Positions 8,666 through 16,260 of a DNA stretch of 64,000 bases are shown here, one piece after another; the stretch's first letter is position 1; every line of letters begins with the position of its first letter. The stretch covers positions 1-64,000 of the forward strand of contig JAGWNT010000001.1 in assembly GCA_028871195.1 (NCBI GenBank). Direction: 5' to 3'. The DNA is from REEB85 sp018971455 (GTDB lineage: Bacteria > Pseudomonadota > Alphaproteobacteria > Acetobacterales > Acetobacteraceae). The translations under genes and the position numbers were made by a program. The notes beneath the pieces were generated by a model. The model did not search any database and had not been told where the DNA came from. It saw only the letters and a list, made by a program, of their open reading frames with translations.

Positions 8666-9813
8666 AGGCAATAGGTCGCCAGCGGCGGGAAGCCGTTGAA
8701 CTCCACCGATGCATAGCTGGCCGTGTAGGCCCCCGCACTCAGGAAATCCACGCTGTCGCCGATCGCGAGCGCGAGCGGCAGCGTATAGCCTGCGCGGTCG
8801 TAGATGATGTCGGTGCTGTCGCAGGTTGGTCCGGCCAGGATCACCGGCTCGGCCGCGGTGCCGTCATGCGGCGTGCGCAGGCGGTAGCGGATGCTCTCGC
8901 CCTGCGTCTCCGCCAGCCCGTTGTAGCGCCCGGCATCCAGATACACCCAGCGCCGATCATCGTGATTGCCGTGTCGGGCAATGAGCAGAACCTGGCTGCG
9001 CAGCATGCCGGCATCGCCGACCATGTAGCGGCCGGGCTCGACCATCAGCGCCGGCTGCGATCCGCCGAAATGCCGGTGCAGTGCGGCAAGGATCGTCGCC
9101 GTGTAGACCGTGAGCGGCGGCACCGGCGTGCGGTACTGCGCCGGCAGCCCGCCGCCGATATTCAGCAATTCGAGAGCCACACCGCCACGCCGGCAGGCGC
9201 GGAACACCTCGGCCGCCGTGCCGATGGCGATCGCCCACTGATTGGGATCGACCTGCTGCGACCCGACATGGAAGGACAGGCCCACCGGGCGCAACCCGCG
9301 CGCCCGGGCCAGCACCAGAAGCTCCGTCGCCATGCGCGGCGCGCAGCCGAATTTGCGGGTCAGCGGCCACTCGGCCCCCCTGCCATGCACCGAAATCCGG
9401 CAGAACACCCGCGCCCCCGGAGCGGCGCGCGCCAGCTTGTCGAGCTCTCCCGCGCTGTCGAAGGCGAAGAGGTCGATCCCGAGCGCATGGGCGCGGGCGA
9501 TATCGCTCTCGCGCTTGATGGTATTGCCGAAACAGACGCGGTCAGCGCCGATGCCGAGTCCCACGCAGCGGTCGATCTCGCCGGCGCTGGCTAGGTCGAA
9601 CGCGCAGGCCAGCGCCGCGAGCGCCGCGATCACCGGCGCGGCCGGATTCGCCTTCACCGCGTAGAGGATGCGTGCATCCGGCAGCAGGGCCTGCAACGCG
9701 GCGAACCGTGCCCGCACCGTCGCGAGGTCGATGACCACGCAGGGCGTCGCCGGCGTCGTATCCTGCAGATGCCGGTCCATCCGCGCGAGGGCCGCGGCGG
9801 CTTCCGGCGTCAT
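8662..9813 (-). CDS. Type III PLP-dependent decarboxylase (ornithine/lysine-type)
   Basis: A 383-residue alanine-racemase-fold decarboxylase. The PLP lysine is K54 in YAVKANP; HVGSQ, the glycine-rich NIGGGLP, EPGR and the C-terminal CDSTD (catalytic Cys and substrate Asp) are all present. The pattern matches bacterial ornithine/lysine decarboxylases rather than diaminopimelate decarboxylase, so the product is probably putrescine or cadaverine. It overlaps both neighbours by ATGA (9810-9813 and 8662-8665), which shows operon membership. Proton-consuming decarboxylation would be useful when fermentation acidifies the cell; that link is an inference. Confidence 0.87.
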   Translation of the reverse strand: MTPEAAAALARMDRHLQDTTPATPCVVIDLATVRARFAALQALLPDARILYAVKANPAAPVIAALAALACAFDLASAGEIDRCVGLGIGADRVCFGNTIKRESDIARAHALGIDLFAFDSAGELDKLARAAPGARVFCRISVHGRGAEWPLTRKFGCAPRMATELLVLARARGLRPVGLSFHVGSQQVDPNQWAIAIGTAAEVFRACRRGGVALELLNIGGGLPAQYRTPVPPLTVYTATILAALHRHFGGSQPALMVEPGRYMVGDAGMLRSQVLLIARHGNHDDRRWVYLDAGRYNGLAETQGESIRYRLRTPHDGTAAEPVILAGPTCDSTDIIYDRAGYTLPLALAIGDSVDFLSAGAYTASYASVEFNGFPPLATYCL

Positions 9814-10973
9814 CGCGGCACCACCCGGCCACGGTCTCTCGGCATGCGGTCGTGCAGAACCTGCTCGAGCGCCAGCACCCCCAGGAGGTCGCGCGAGGAG
9901 ACGATGCCAAGCAGCACGCCATCGCGCAGCACGACCAGCCGCCCCGCTCCCCCGCCGCGCATTTTTTGCAGCGCCGTGTAGGCATCCGTCTCGGGCTCGA
10001 TGACATCCTCGGCGGTCAACGGGCGCATCACCTCGCCGACCGGCACGCCCGGCCAGAGGCTCCGCTCCAGCGCCACCGCCTGCTGCGTGGCAACACTGCC
10101 GAGCACGGTGGGGCCATCCATCACCGGGAACCAGCGATGGTGATAGCGATAGACGTAATCATCGAAAAATGCCTGCACCGAAAGCTGCGGCGAGACCGTG
10201 ATCGGATCGGGGTTCATCACCCGCGAGACGGGGATCGCGGCGAGCAGCCGGCGCGCCACCGTCTCGCCATAGCTCGCCGAGGCGGCGGCATTGACGAACA
10301 GGCCGATGAGGAACCGCCACAGCCCGCCGATGAAGTCGCCCTCCAGCACGCCGATCAGGCCGAGCACTATCAGCAGCGTGCCGAACGCGGTGCCGGCGCC
10401 CGCGGCAAGGCGCGTCGCCCATTCCAGGTCACCCCGCCAGGCCCAGAGAGCGGCCCGCAGGATCCGCCCGCCATCCAGCGGAAAGGCCGGGATCAGGTTG
10501 AAAATGCCCAGCATCCCGTTGAGCAGTGCCAGGTACCCCGCCACGCCGGCGATGGCGGCGGGGGCGCCGGCGGCGAGGGCGGCCGCGGACAATCCATCCA
10601 GCAGCACGGCCAGCGCCAGGCTCGCGGCCGGGCCGGCCGCAGCCATCAGCAGCTCATCGCGCGGGCGCCTCGGCTCGGCCGCCATTTCGGCGACGCCGCC
10701 AAAGATGAACAGCGTTATCCCGCGCATCGGGATGCCGTAATGCCGCGCCACCAGCGCATGCGCCGTCTCGTGGAACACGATCGACAGAAGCAGCCCGCCG
10801 GTCGCGGCGATGCCCATGGTCCAGTAGCTCGCCGCCGCCAGCCCGGGCGACAGCGCCGGAAACACCGCCTCCGCCAGAGTCCAGGCGATCAGAACGCCGA
10901 GCAGCAGCCACGAGGCATCGATGCTGACCTCGAAGCCGAACAGGGAGAACAGGCGAAATCGATGGAGAAAAAT
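9810..10973 (-). CDS. M50 site-2-type zinc protease with CBS domains; apparent ATT start
   Basis: An integral membrane metalloprotease. HETAH (residues 68-72 if read from 10973) and FPLDGGR form the zinc site, and the last 130 residues contain a pair of CBS-type repeats. Hydrophobic segments lie around residues 20-36, 52-67, 95-145 and 160-190. Family-like coding continues upstream of the first ordinary start (GTG 10865): the stretch LFSLFGFEVSIDASW is in frame but has no ATG, GTG or TTG before it. The codon where the family Met should be is ATT at 10971-10973, about 6 bases after AAGGCAGG. Either ATT is the start or a base was lost or miscalled. It sits between cytochrome c and decarboxylase genes in the operon. 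Confidence 0.82.
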   Translation of the reverse strand: MFLHRFRLFSLFGFEVSIDASWLLLGVLIAWTLAEAVFPALSPGLAAASYWTMGIAATGGLLLSIVFHETAHALVARHYGIPMRGITLFIFGGVAEMAAEPRRPRDELLMAAAGPAASLALAVLLDGLSAAALAAGAPAAIAGVAGYLALLNGMLGIFNLIPAFPLDGGRILRAALWAWRGDLEWATRLAAGAGTAFGTLLIVLGLIGVLEGDFIGGLWRFLIGLFVNAAASASYGETVARRLLAAIPVSRVMNPDPITVSPQLSVQAFFDDYVYRYHHRWFPVMDGPTVLGSVATQQAVALERSLWPGVPVGEVMRPLTAEDVIEPETDAYTALQKMRGGGAGRLVVLRDGVLLGIVSSRDLLGVLALEQVLHDRMPRDRGRVVPR

Positions 10974-11009
10974 GGCACACCTGCCTTCAAGCCATAGCTC
11001 GCCGCCGGA

Positions 11010-11327
11010 TCATTTTTTGCGCAGACTTAGTATGTAGCTGATGAGATCGTCGGTCTCGTTGCGGCTGAGCTGGAGGTTCGGCATCTTGCCGTGCGGCGTC
11101 TGCAGGAACACGCGCAGGGACAAAACGGTGGTCGATTTCATGGCGGCGATCGCGCTGAACGTCGGCGTGCCGTCCACCATCGCGTGCGCCTGATCCGGCG
11201 CCACCACATGGCAGGCGCTGCACCATGTCGTTGCGAGCTGGTGGCCCATGGCGGCGTCGCCAAGCTCCTGTGCGGCCGCGGATTGCAGGCCGGCCGCCAG
11301 CAGCATTGCAACCAGTCGTACCATCAT
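11010..11327 (-). CDS. Small secreted c-type cytochrome
   Basis: A 105-residue monohaem cytochrome. A hydrophobic signal peptide ends at about AAA-QE (residue 20), so the mature protein is periplasmic. The haem site is C36-S-A-C39-H40, and M82 in HGKMPN is the likely sixth ligand. The class I fold ends with a typical helix (DDLISYILSL). The ATG at 11327 follows GGAGGACATC and overlaps the stop of the dehydrogenase gene upstream (ATGATG). It probably carries electrons for a low-oxygen respiratory enzyme encoded elsewhere. Confidence 0.87.
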   Translation of the reverse strand: MMVRLVAMLLAAGLQSAAAQELGDAAMGHQLATTWCSACHVVAPDQAHAMVDGTPTFSAIAAMKSTTVLSLRVFLQTPHGKMPNLQLSRNETDDLISYILSLRKK

Positions 11328-12439
11328 GATGTCCTCCATCGCCGGTAGCTTGAAGCCTGGCTGATCCGCTGCCGCGCCAGCGCCGCGGCGGCGGCGCGCG
11401 GCAGGTCGTGCGTACGGTCCACCTGCTCGAGAACCTCGCGCGTGTTGCGGCCGATCTTCTCGGAGATTGCCGCAAAGGCGGTGGCTTCGGTGCCGCCGCG
11501 ATACTCCACGGCAGCACAGATCACGCCACCGGCATTGGCAATGAAATCGGGCAGAACCAGCACGCCGCGCGCGTGCAGCGCGGCCTCGGCCTCGGGCGTT
11601 GCGGGAATATTGGCGCCTTGCGCCACCAGCCGGGCCTGCAGGCGCGCCACATTGTCGGCGCGCAGCACATCCGGCCGGGCCGCCGGAATCCAGATGTCGC
11701 AAGGCACGTCGATGATGGCATCGGGGGCGGCCATCCCGCCGGCGGGATAATCCGCGAGCGTGCCCCCCGCCAGCTTGTGACGGGTCAGGGCCGCGACATC
11801 GAGGCCGCGCGGGTCGTGCCGCATGGCCGTCGTATCCGAGGCCGCGACCAAAACCGCACCCCTGGCCGCGAGGAACCGCGCGGCATGGCGGCCCACCGCG
11901 CCGAAACCCTGCACCGCGACGCGCAGGCCCGCCCATGACAGCGCGCAATGCGGCAGGGCAGCCTCGATGGCGGCAACCAGGCCGAACCCGGTGGCACCGA
12001 TCTCGTCGAGCGGAATGCCGCCCAGCACGGCGGGCAGGCCGACGGCCCGCCCGATCTCATCCCGCACCCAGGCCATGCACCGCTCGTCGGTCCCCATGTC
12101 GGGGCCGGGGATGTAATCCGCGAGGTCGCGAATGGCGCCGGCGAAGGCGCGGATCACCTGCTCCTTCCGCGCGATCGGCATGCGCGGGTCGCCGAGGATC
12201 ACCGCCTTCCCCCCGCCATGCGCGAGGCCCGCCGCGGCATTCTTCAGCGTCATGGCGCGGGCCAGGCGGGCACATTCGGCCAGGCCCACATCGGGCGCCA
12301 TCCGCACGCCACCGATCGCCCGGCCGCAGGCCAGGTTGTCGATCACCACGATCGCCTTCAACCCGGCATCGGGCAGATGGATGTGGACGATTTTTTCCGG
12401 GCCAGGCGGATCCGTGAACTGGAGAAAATCATCCATCAT
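11324..12439 (-). CDS. Glu/Leu/Phe/Val dehydrogenase family protein
   Basis: A 371-residue NAD(P)-dependent amino acid dehydrogenase. Active-site lysines are K66 and K78 (in LAHGGGKAVI), and the Rossmann motif is VQGFGAVGR. PGPDMGTDE and GGIPLDEIGATG are family signatures. The length is close to leucine dehydrogenases (about 365) and shorter than typical glutamate dehydrogenases (about 420). Standing next to a 2-oxoacid dehydrogenase, it could feed branched-chain 2-oxo acids, or simply recycle NADH and ammonia; sequence alone does not decide. The start ATG at 12439 follows GGGAGAG. Confidence 0.85.
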   Translation of the reverse strand: MMDDFLQFTDPPGPEKIVHIHLPDAGLKAIVVIDNLACGRAIGGVRMAPDVGLAECARLARAMTLKNAAAGLAHGGGKAVILGDPRMPIARKEQVIRAFAGAIRDLADYIPGPDMGTDERCMAWVRDEIGRAVGLPAVLGGIPLDEIGATGFGLVAAIEAALPHCALSWAGLRVAVQGFGAVGRHAARFLAARGAVLVAASDTTAMRHDPRGLDVAALTRHKLAGGTLADYPAGGMAAPDAIIDVPCDIWIPAARPDVLRADNVARLQARLVAQGANIPATPEAEAALHARGVLVLPDFIANAGGVICAAVEYRGGTEATAFAAISEKIGRNTREVLEQVDRTHDLPRAAAAALARQRISQASSYRRWRTS

Positions 12440-12463
12440 GCGCTCTCCCTTGCGTCGCGGGCG

Positions 12464-13573
12464 TTACGCGGCGCGCTCCAATGCGGTCTTGACGGCATTG
12501 AGGAAGCGCGCGGCCTCGCCGCCCGAGACGGCGCGATGGTCGAAGGTCAGCGACAGCGGAAGCATCCGCCGGGCCACGAACCCGCCGGCCGCCGCCGCGA
12601 CGCAGGTCCGCACGCGCCCGGCCCCCAGGATCGCCACCTGCGGCGGCACCACCACCAGGGCCGCGAACAGCCCGCCCAGCGATCCGAAATTCGAGAGCGT
12701 GATGGTGGCGTCGCGCAGGGCCGCCGGCGCCAGCTGCCGGGCGCGCGCCGCCTCCGCGAGGGCCGACACCGCCGCGGCCAGGTCGGCCACGCTGCGCGTC
12801 CCGGCATCGCGCAGCACCGGAACGATGAGGCCATCTCCCGTATCGACGGCGAGGCCGACATGCACCGCCGCGTTCACCCGCCGCGCGAGGGCGGCGCTGT
12901 CATAGGCAGCGTTCAGCGCCGGCTCCGCGGCGCATCCGGCGACCAGCGCCGCGACCAGGCGGGCGGTCATCGGCGCGTCCGCCGGCCAGGCATCGATATC
13001 GGCCTCGTCGGTCACGGTCGCCGGCACCACCGTGCGGCCCGCCTCGGCCATGCGCAGCGCCATGGCCCGGCGCATGCCGCGCAACGGTTCGGCGCCGGCC
13101 GGCGCCTCGCCCGCCGCCGCCACATCCTGGCGGGTGATTTCGCCTTCCGGGCCGCTGCCCGTCAGCGCCGAAAGGTCGAGCCCGCGCGCGGCGGCCATGG
13201 CGCGCACCGCCGGGCTCGCGCGGGGGCGGGCAGGGGCGGATGGTTGCGCAGCCGGCGAGGGCTGGGCCTCGGCCAGCTCCCCGACCACCGTGCCGGTATC
13301 ATGCTCCCCGCCCTCGCCGAATGCGACCAGCGGCGCGCCGATCGCCACCCTTGCATGCTCGGCCGCGAGCAGGCGGGCGATCCGTCCGGCGCGCGGCGAG
13401 GGAATCTCGACCACCGCCTTGTCCGTCTCCACCGAGAGGAGCGGCTGATCCGCGACGACGTGATCGCCCTCGGCCACGTGCCAGGCAACGATTTCGGCAT
13501 CCTGCAAGCCCTCGCCGAGATCGGGCAGCGTGAAGACCGATGCCGGTGCCCCTGCCATGCCGGTGCCGCTCAT
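12464..13573 (-). CDS. Dihydrolipoamide acyltransferase, E2 of a 2-oxoacid dehydrogenase complex
   Basis: A 369-residue E2. The single N-terminal lipoyl domain has the attachment lysine K52 in ETDKAVVE. An Ala/Pro linker leads to a peripheral-subunit-binding domain at about residues 124-156 and then the catalytic domain, whose DHRAVSGG near the C-terminus holds the active-site His. It transfers the acyl group from E1 to CoA. It follows the E1-beta gene by 11 bases. No E3 lipoamide dehydrogenase lies in this operon. Substrate may be pyruvate or branched-chain 2-oxo acids. Confidence 0.9.
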   Translation of the reverse strand: MSGTGMAGAPASVFTLPDLGEGLQDAEIVAWHVAEGDHVVADQPLLSVETDKAVVEIPSPRAGRIARLLAAEHARVAIGAPLVAFGEGGEHDTGTVVGELAEAQPSPAAQPSAPARPRASPAVRAMAAARGLDLSALTGSGPEGEITRQDVAAAGEAPAGAEPLRGMRRAMALRMAEAGRTVVPATVTDEADIDAWPADAPMTARLVAALVAGCAAEPALNAAYDSAALARRVNAAVHVGLAVDTGDGLIVPVLRDAGTRSVADLAAAVSALAEAARARQLAPAALRDATITLSNFGSLGGLFAALVVVPPQVAILGAGRVRTCVAAAAGGFVARRMLPLSLTFDHRAVSGGEAARFLNAVKTALERAA

Positions 13574-13584
13574 CCGCGCGCTCC

Positions 13585-14565
13585 CTACCCGTGCCGCAGG
13601 CTGCGCCGCGCCGCCGCCACGATGCGCGCGACGCTCGGCATGTCGTGCCGCTCCAGCCGCGGCAAGGGCATGACAACATCCCAGCCGGTGACCCGCTCGA
13701 CCGGCGCGAGCAGGGAGAGCAGGCCGGGCCCGGCAAGCTGGGCTGCAATCTCCGCGCCGAACCCGGCGGTCAACGGCGCCTCATGGCAGATTACGCAGCG
13801 CCCGGTCTTGCCGACCGAGGCGAGGATGGACGCCGCATCGAGGGGCACCAGAGTCGCGACATCGATGACCTCCGCCGCCACCCCCTCCTCGGCGAGCTGC
13901 TGGGCGGCTGCCAGCATCTCGCGCACCACCGCCCCCCAGCCCACCAGCGTCACATCGCCGCCCTCGCGCAGGATGGCGCACTGGTCGAGCGGCAGGGCCG
14001 TGCCGTCATCGCTGACCGGCTCGCGCATCGCCCGGTAGAGCCGCGTCGGCTCAAGGAACAGCACCGGATCGGGGTCGCGAATGGCCGCCAGCAACAGACC
14101 GTAACCGCGCCGCGGCGACGAGGGCACGACGATGCGCAGCCCGGGAATGTTCGTAAAGCACGCTTCGCCGCTTTCCGAATGATGTTCCGGCGCGTGCACG
14201 CCGCCACCGCACGGCGTGCGCAACACCATCGGGCAGCTCAGCCGCCCGCGCGTGCGCGTGCGCAGCCGCGCCGCGTGGTTCAGCATCTGGTCGATCGTGG
14301 CATAGGCGAAGCCCATGAACTGGATTTCCGCCACCGGCCGGAAGCCCTGCGCAGCCAGCCCGACCGACAGGCCCGCGATCGCCCCCTCGGCGAGCGGCGT
14401 GTCCAGCACGCGGCCGGGCCCGAAACGCGCCAACAACCCATCGGTTGCGCGAAACACGCCGCCGTCCCGGCCGACATCCTCGCCGAGCACGAGCACCCGC
14501 GCATCCTCCTGCATGGCGCGCGCGAGAGCCAGGTCGATCGCCTCCACCAGCGTTGCGTCAGCCAT
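13585..14565 (-). CDS. 2-oxoacid dehydrogenase E1 component, beta subunit
   Basis: A 326-residue transketolase-like beta subunit of the heterotetrameric E1. LVLGEDVGRDGGVFRAT near residues 25-41 and the GGGVHAPEHHSES stretch are typical of PdhB/BkdB. The ATG at 14565 overlaps the end of the E1-alpha gene by 8 bases, so the two subunits are coupled. Together they decarboxylate a 2-oxo acid with thiamine diphosphate and load the E2 lipoyl arm. An upstream in-frame ATG at 14844 would lie deep in the alpha gene and is not used. Confidence 0.92.
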   Translation of the reverse strand: MADATLVEAIDLALARAMQEDARVLVLGEDVGRDGGVFRATDGLLARFGPGRVLDTPLAEGAIAGLSVGLAAQGFRPVAEIQFMGFAYATIDQMLNHAARLRTRTRGRLSCPMVLRTPCGGGVHAPEHHSESGEACFTNIPGLRIVVPSSPRRGYGLLLAAIRDPDPVLFLEPTRLYRAMREPVSDDGTALPLDQCAILREGGDVTLVGWGAVVREMLAAAQQLAEEGVAAEVIDVATLVPLDAASILASVGKTGRCVICHEAPLTAGFGAEIAAQLAGPGLLSLLAPVERVTGWDVVMPLPRLERHDMPSVARIVAAARRSLRHG

Positions 14566-15640
14566 TGTCGGCCTCGCCCCCGAGGGCCGCATCGCGCTGG
14601 CTGCGCAACGATGCCGGCAGCCGCGCGAACAAATGGTCGAACATCGCCGAGAGCGGTTGCGGTCCGGTGGCGAGAAACGCCTGGGCGGCCTGCTCGATTT
14701 CGCCCGCCGCGCCGGCCAGCGCATGTTCCTCGTCCTCGCGGCTCCACACGCCGTTCGCGACCAGATACTGGCGCAGCCGCGCGACCGGCTCGCCATGCCA
14801 GTGCGGGGTGACCTCGGCGTCATCGCGATAGCGCCGCGCGTCATCGGCGGTGGTGTGGTCCGTCAACCGGTAGGTCAGCGCCTCGATCAGGCTGGCGCCG
14901 CCACCCGAGCGCGCACGCTCCAACGCGCGCGCCACCCCGTCGCGCACGGCGATCACGTCGTTGCCGTCCACCTGCTCGCCCGGCACGCCAGCAGCAATCG
15001 CCTTCTGCGCCAATGTCTCCCCCGCGCTCTGCGCGGCGCGCGGCACCGAGATGGCCCATTGATTGTTCGCCACCACCACCACCAGCGGCAACCGCCAGAC
15101 GCCGGCAATGTTCAGGGCTTCGTAGAAATCCCCCTTCGAGGTGGCCCCGTCGCCGATCAGGCACAGCGCGGCCCGCGCCTCGCCGCGCAGCTTCATCGCC
15201 AGGGCCACGCCGGCGGCGTGCGGCACATGGCTCGCCACCGGCACGCAGATCGGGAAATCCTCGCGCGGTCCCGCGAAATCGCTGCCGCGCTCGTCACCGC
15301 CCCAATAGAGCAGAAGCTCCAATGGCGTGACACCGCGCCAAAGCTGCGCCGCCTGGTCGCGAAACGATGGCAGCAGCACATCCTCCGCCGCCATGGCACT
15401 CGCCGCGCCGACGCCGACCGCCTCCTGCCCGAGCGACGACGCGAACGTGCCTAGCCGTCCGGTGCGCTGCAACGCAACGGCCTTGGCATCGAAACTCCGC
15501 GTGCGCAGCATGCCGCGGTAGAGCGGCAGCAGATCGGCCGGGGCCGCCGCAAATCCTGGCAGCGGCCCCGTCGCGGCGCCGTTCCCATCCAGATAGCGGG
15601 TCAGCGCGATGCTGAATTCGGCCACACGACTGGTTGACAT
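14558..15640 (-). CDS. 2-oxoacid dehydrogenase E1 component, alpha subunit
   Basis: A 360-residue TPP-binding subunit and the first gene of the minus-strand operon. The thiamine-diphosphate motif is GDGATSKGDFYEALN through VVANNQW, and a phosphorylation-loop-like YRLTDHTTADDARRYR follows. This arrangement is that of Gram-positive and alphaproteobacterial PDH or BCKDH E1-alpha, not of the single-chain AceE. ATG 15640 is chosen on family N-termini; longer in-frame versions would enter the regulatory region. Two FNR-type boxes lie 64 and 113 bases upstream, suggesting induction when oxygen is low. Confidence 0.9.
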   Translation of the reverse strand: MSTSRVAEFSIALTRYLDGNGAATGPLPGFAAAPADLLPLYRGMLRTRSFDAKAVALQRTGRLGTFASSLGQEAVGVGAASAMAAEDVLLPSFRDQAAQLWRGVTPLELLLYWGGDERGSDFAGPREDFPICVPVASHVPHAAGVALAMKLRGEARAALCLIGDGATSKGDFYEALNIAGVWRLPLVVVVANNQWAISVPRAAQSAGETLAQKAIAAGVPGEQVDGNDVIAVRDGVARALERARSGGGASLIEALTYRLTDHTTADDARRYRDDAEVTPHWHGEPVARLRQYLVANGVWSREDEEHALAGAAGEIEQAAQAFLATGPQPLSAMFDHLFARLPASLRSQRDAALGGEADNG

Positions 15641-15697
15641 GCGCCAGATCACCGATCTTTGCGGCAGGCAGCCTATGACGCGCATGTGGCTTCGCCA

Positions 15698-15711
15698 TTG
15701 AGGTGGATCAA
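15698..15711. promoter_or_regulatory. FNR/FixK-type site, pdhA-proximal
   Basis: TTGAG-GTGG-ATCAA differs from the FNR consensus TTGAT-N4-ATCAA by one arm base. Its centre is 64 bases before the E1-alpha ATG. Placed at -41.5, it predicts a start near 15663 on the minus strand and a leader of about 23 bases. A partner box lies 49 bases away, nearer the divergent YidB gene. Confidence 0.65.
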
Positions 15712-15746
15712 GTCCGGCCGGACGACGGTGGGCACCGGCGGCCATC

Positions 15747-15760
15747 TTGACCCACGTCAA
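15747..15760. promoter_or_regulatory. FNR/FixK-type site, yidB-proximal
   Basis: TTGAC-CCAC-GTCAA is a perfect 5-4-5 inverted repeat of the FNR/CRP-superfamily type. It lies 81 bases (centre) before the + strand YidB start, which would place a transcription start near 15795, and 113 bases before the minus-strand E1-alpha start. It could serve either promoter or both. Confidence 0.65.
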
Positions 15761-15834
15761 TGCCGGGCCGGCTCGCTCGCATTATGCGCAAGATCTCCGG
15801 CCGCCATTGTCCGGAGGGCCGTGGAGGTCACGCC

Positions 15835-16197
15835 ATGCGCTACATCCATCAGATCATCGAGGATTTGCGACGCCTGCCCGACGAGGACATCACGCCTCTC
15901 GGGGCCGCGCTCGCCGAGCTCCTCGGCGGCGAACGCGGGTCGTTGCCCGAATTGGCGGACCGGTTCACCGCGGCCGGTCTCGGCGCCGTCATGGCCTCCT
16001 GGATCGGCAACGGCCCGAACCTGCCCATCGGCGTGCCGGATCTGCGGCGGATCCTCGGCGAGGCGCGGGTAGAGGAGCTGGCGACGATCACCGGCCTGCC
16101 ATCGGGCGAGTTTCTCATGCGCCTCGCGCGCGTTCTCCCCGCCGCGGTGCATGAGATGACCCCCGAGGGCCGGCTCGAATCGACGATGGAACCGTGA
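15835..16197 (+). CDS. YidB family protein
   Basis: A 120-residue protein of the YidB/DUF937 family. It shows the helical pattern LPELADRFTAAGLGAVMASWIGNGPN, typical of YidB, followed by a second helical motif PSGEFLMRLARVLP. No signal peptide or membrane segment is seen, and the family's function is unknown. The start ATG at 15835 follows GGAGGT at 15823-15828. It is divergent from the 2-oxoacid dehydrogenase operon and shares its regulatory region with two FNR-type boxes, so it may belong to the same low-oxygen response. Confidence 0.82.
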   Translation: MRYIHQIIEDLRRLPDEDITPLGAALAELLGGERGSLPELADRFTAAGLGAVMASWIGNGPNLPIGVPDLRRILGEARVEELATITGLPSGEFLMRLARVLPAAVHEMTPEGRLESTMEP

Positions 16198-16228
16198 CCA
16201 TCGCCTGATCCCCGCGATCGAAGGGGCT

Positions 16229-16255
16229 CCGCCCGCCCGCCGCCGGGGCGGGCGG
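16229..16255. terminator. GC-rich hairpin between convergent genes
   Basis: A 10-bp perfect inverted repeat (CCGCCCGCCC / GGGCGGGCGG) with a 7-base loop, placed between the stops of yidB (16197) and the chemoreceptor gene (16261). There is no T-run on either side, so factor-independent termination is plausible but unproven. Confidence 0.5.
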
Positions 16256-16260
16256 CGGCC

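Noticed and set aside
11948..14038. A 696-codon open frame on the + strand
   Set aside because: It is a shadow of the E1-beta, E2 and Glu/Leu dehydrogenase genes, all of which have intact catalytic motifs.
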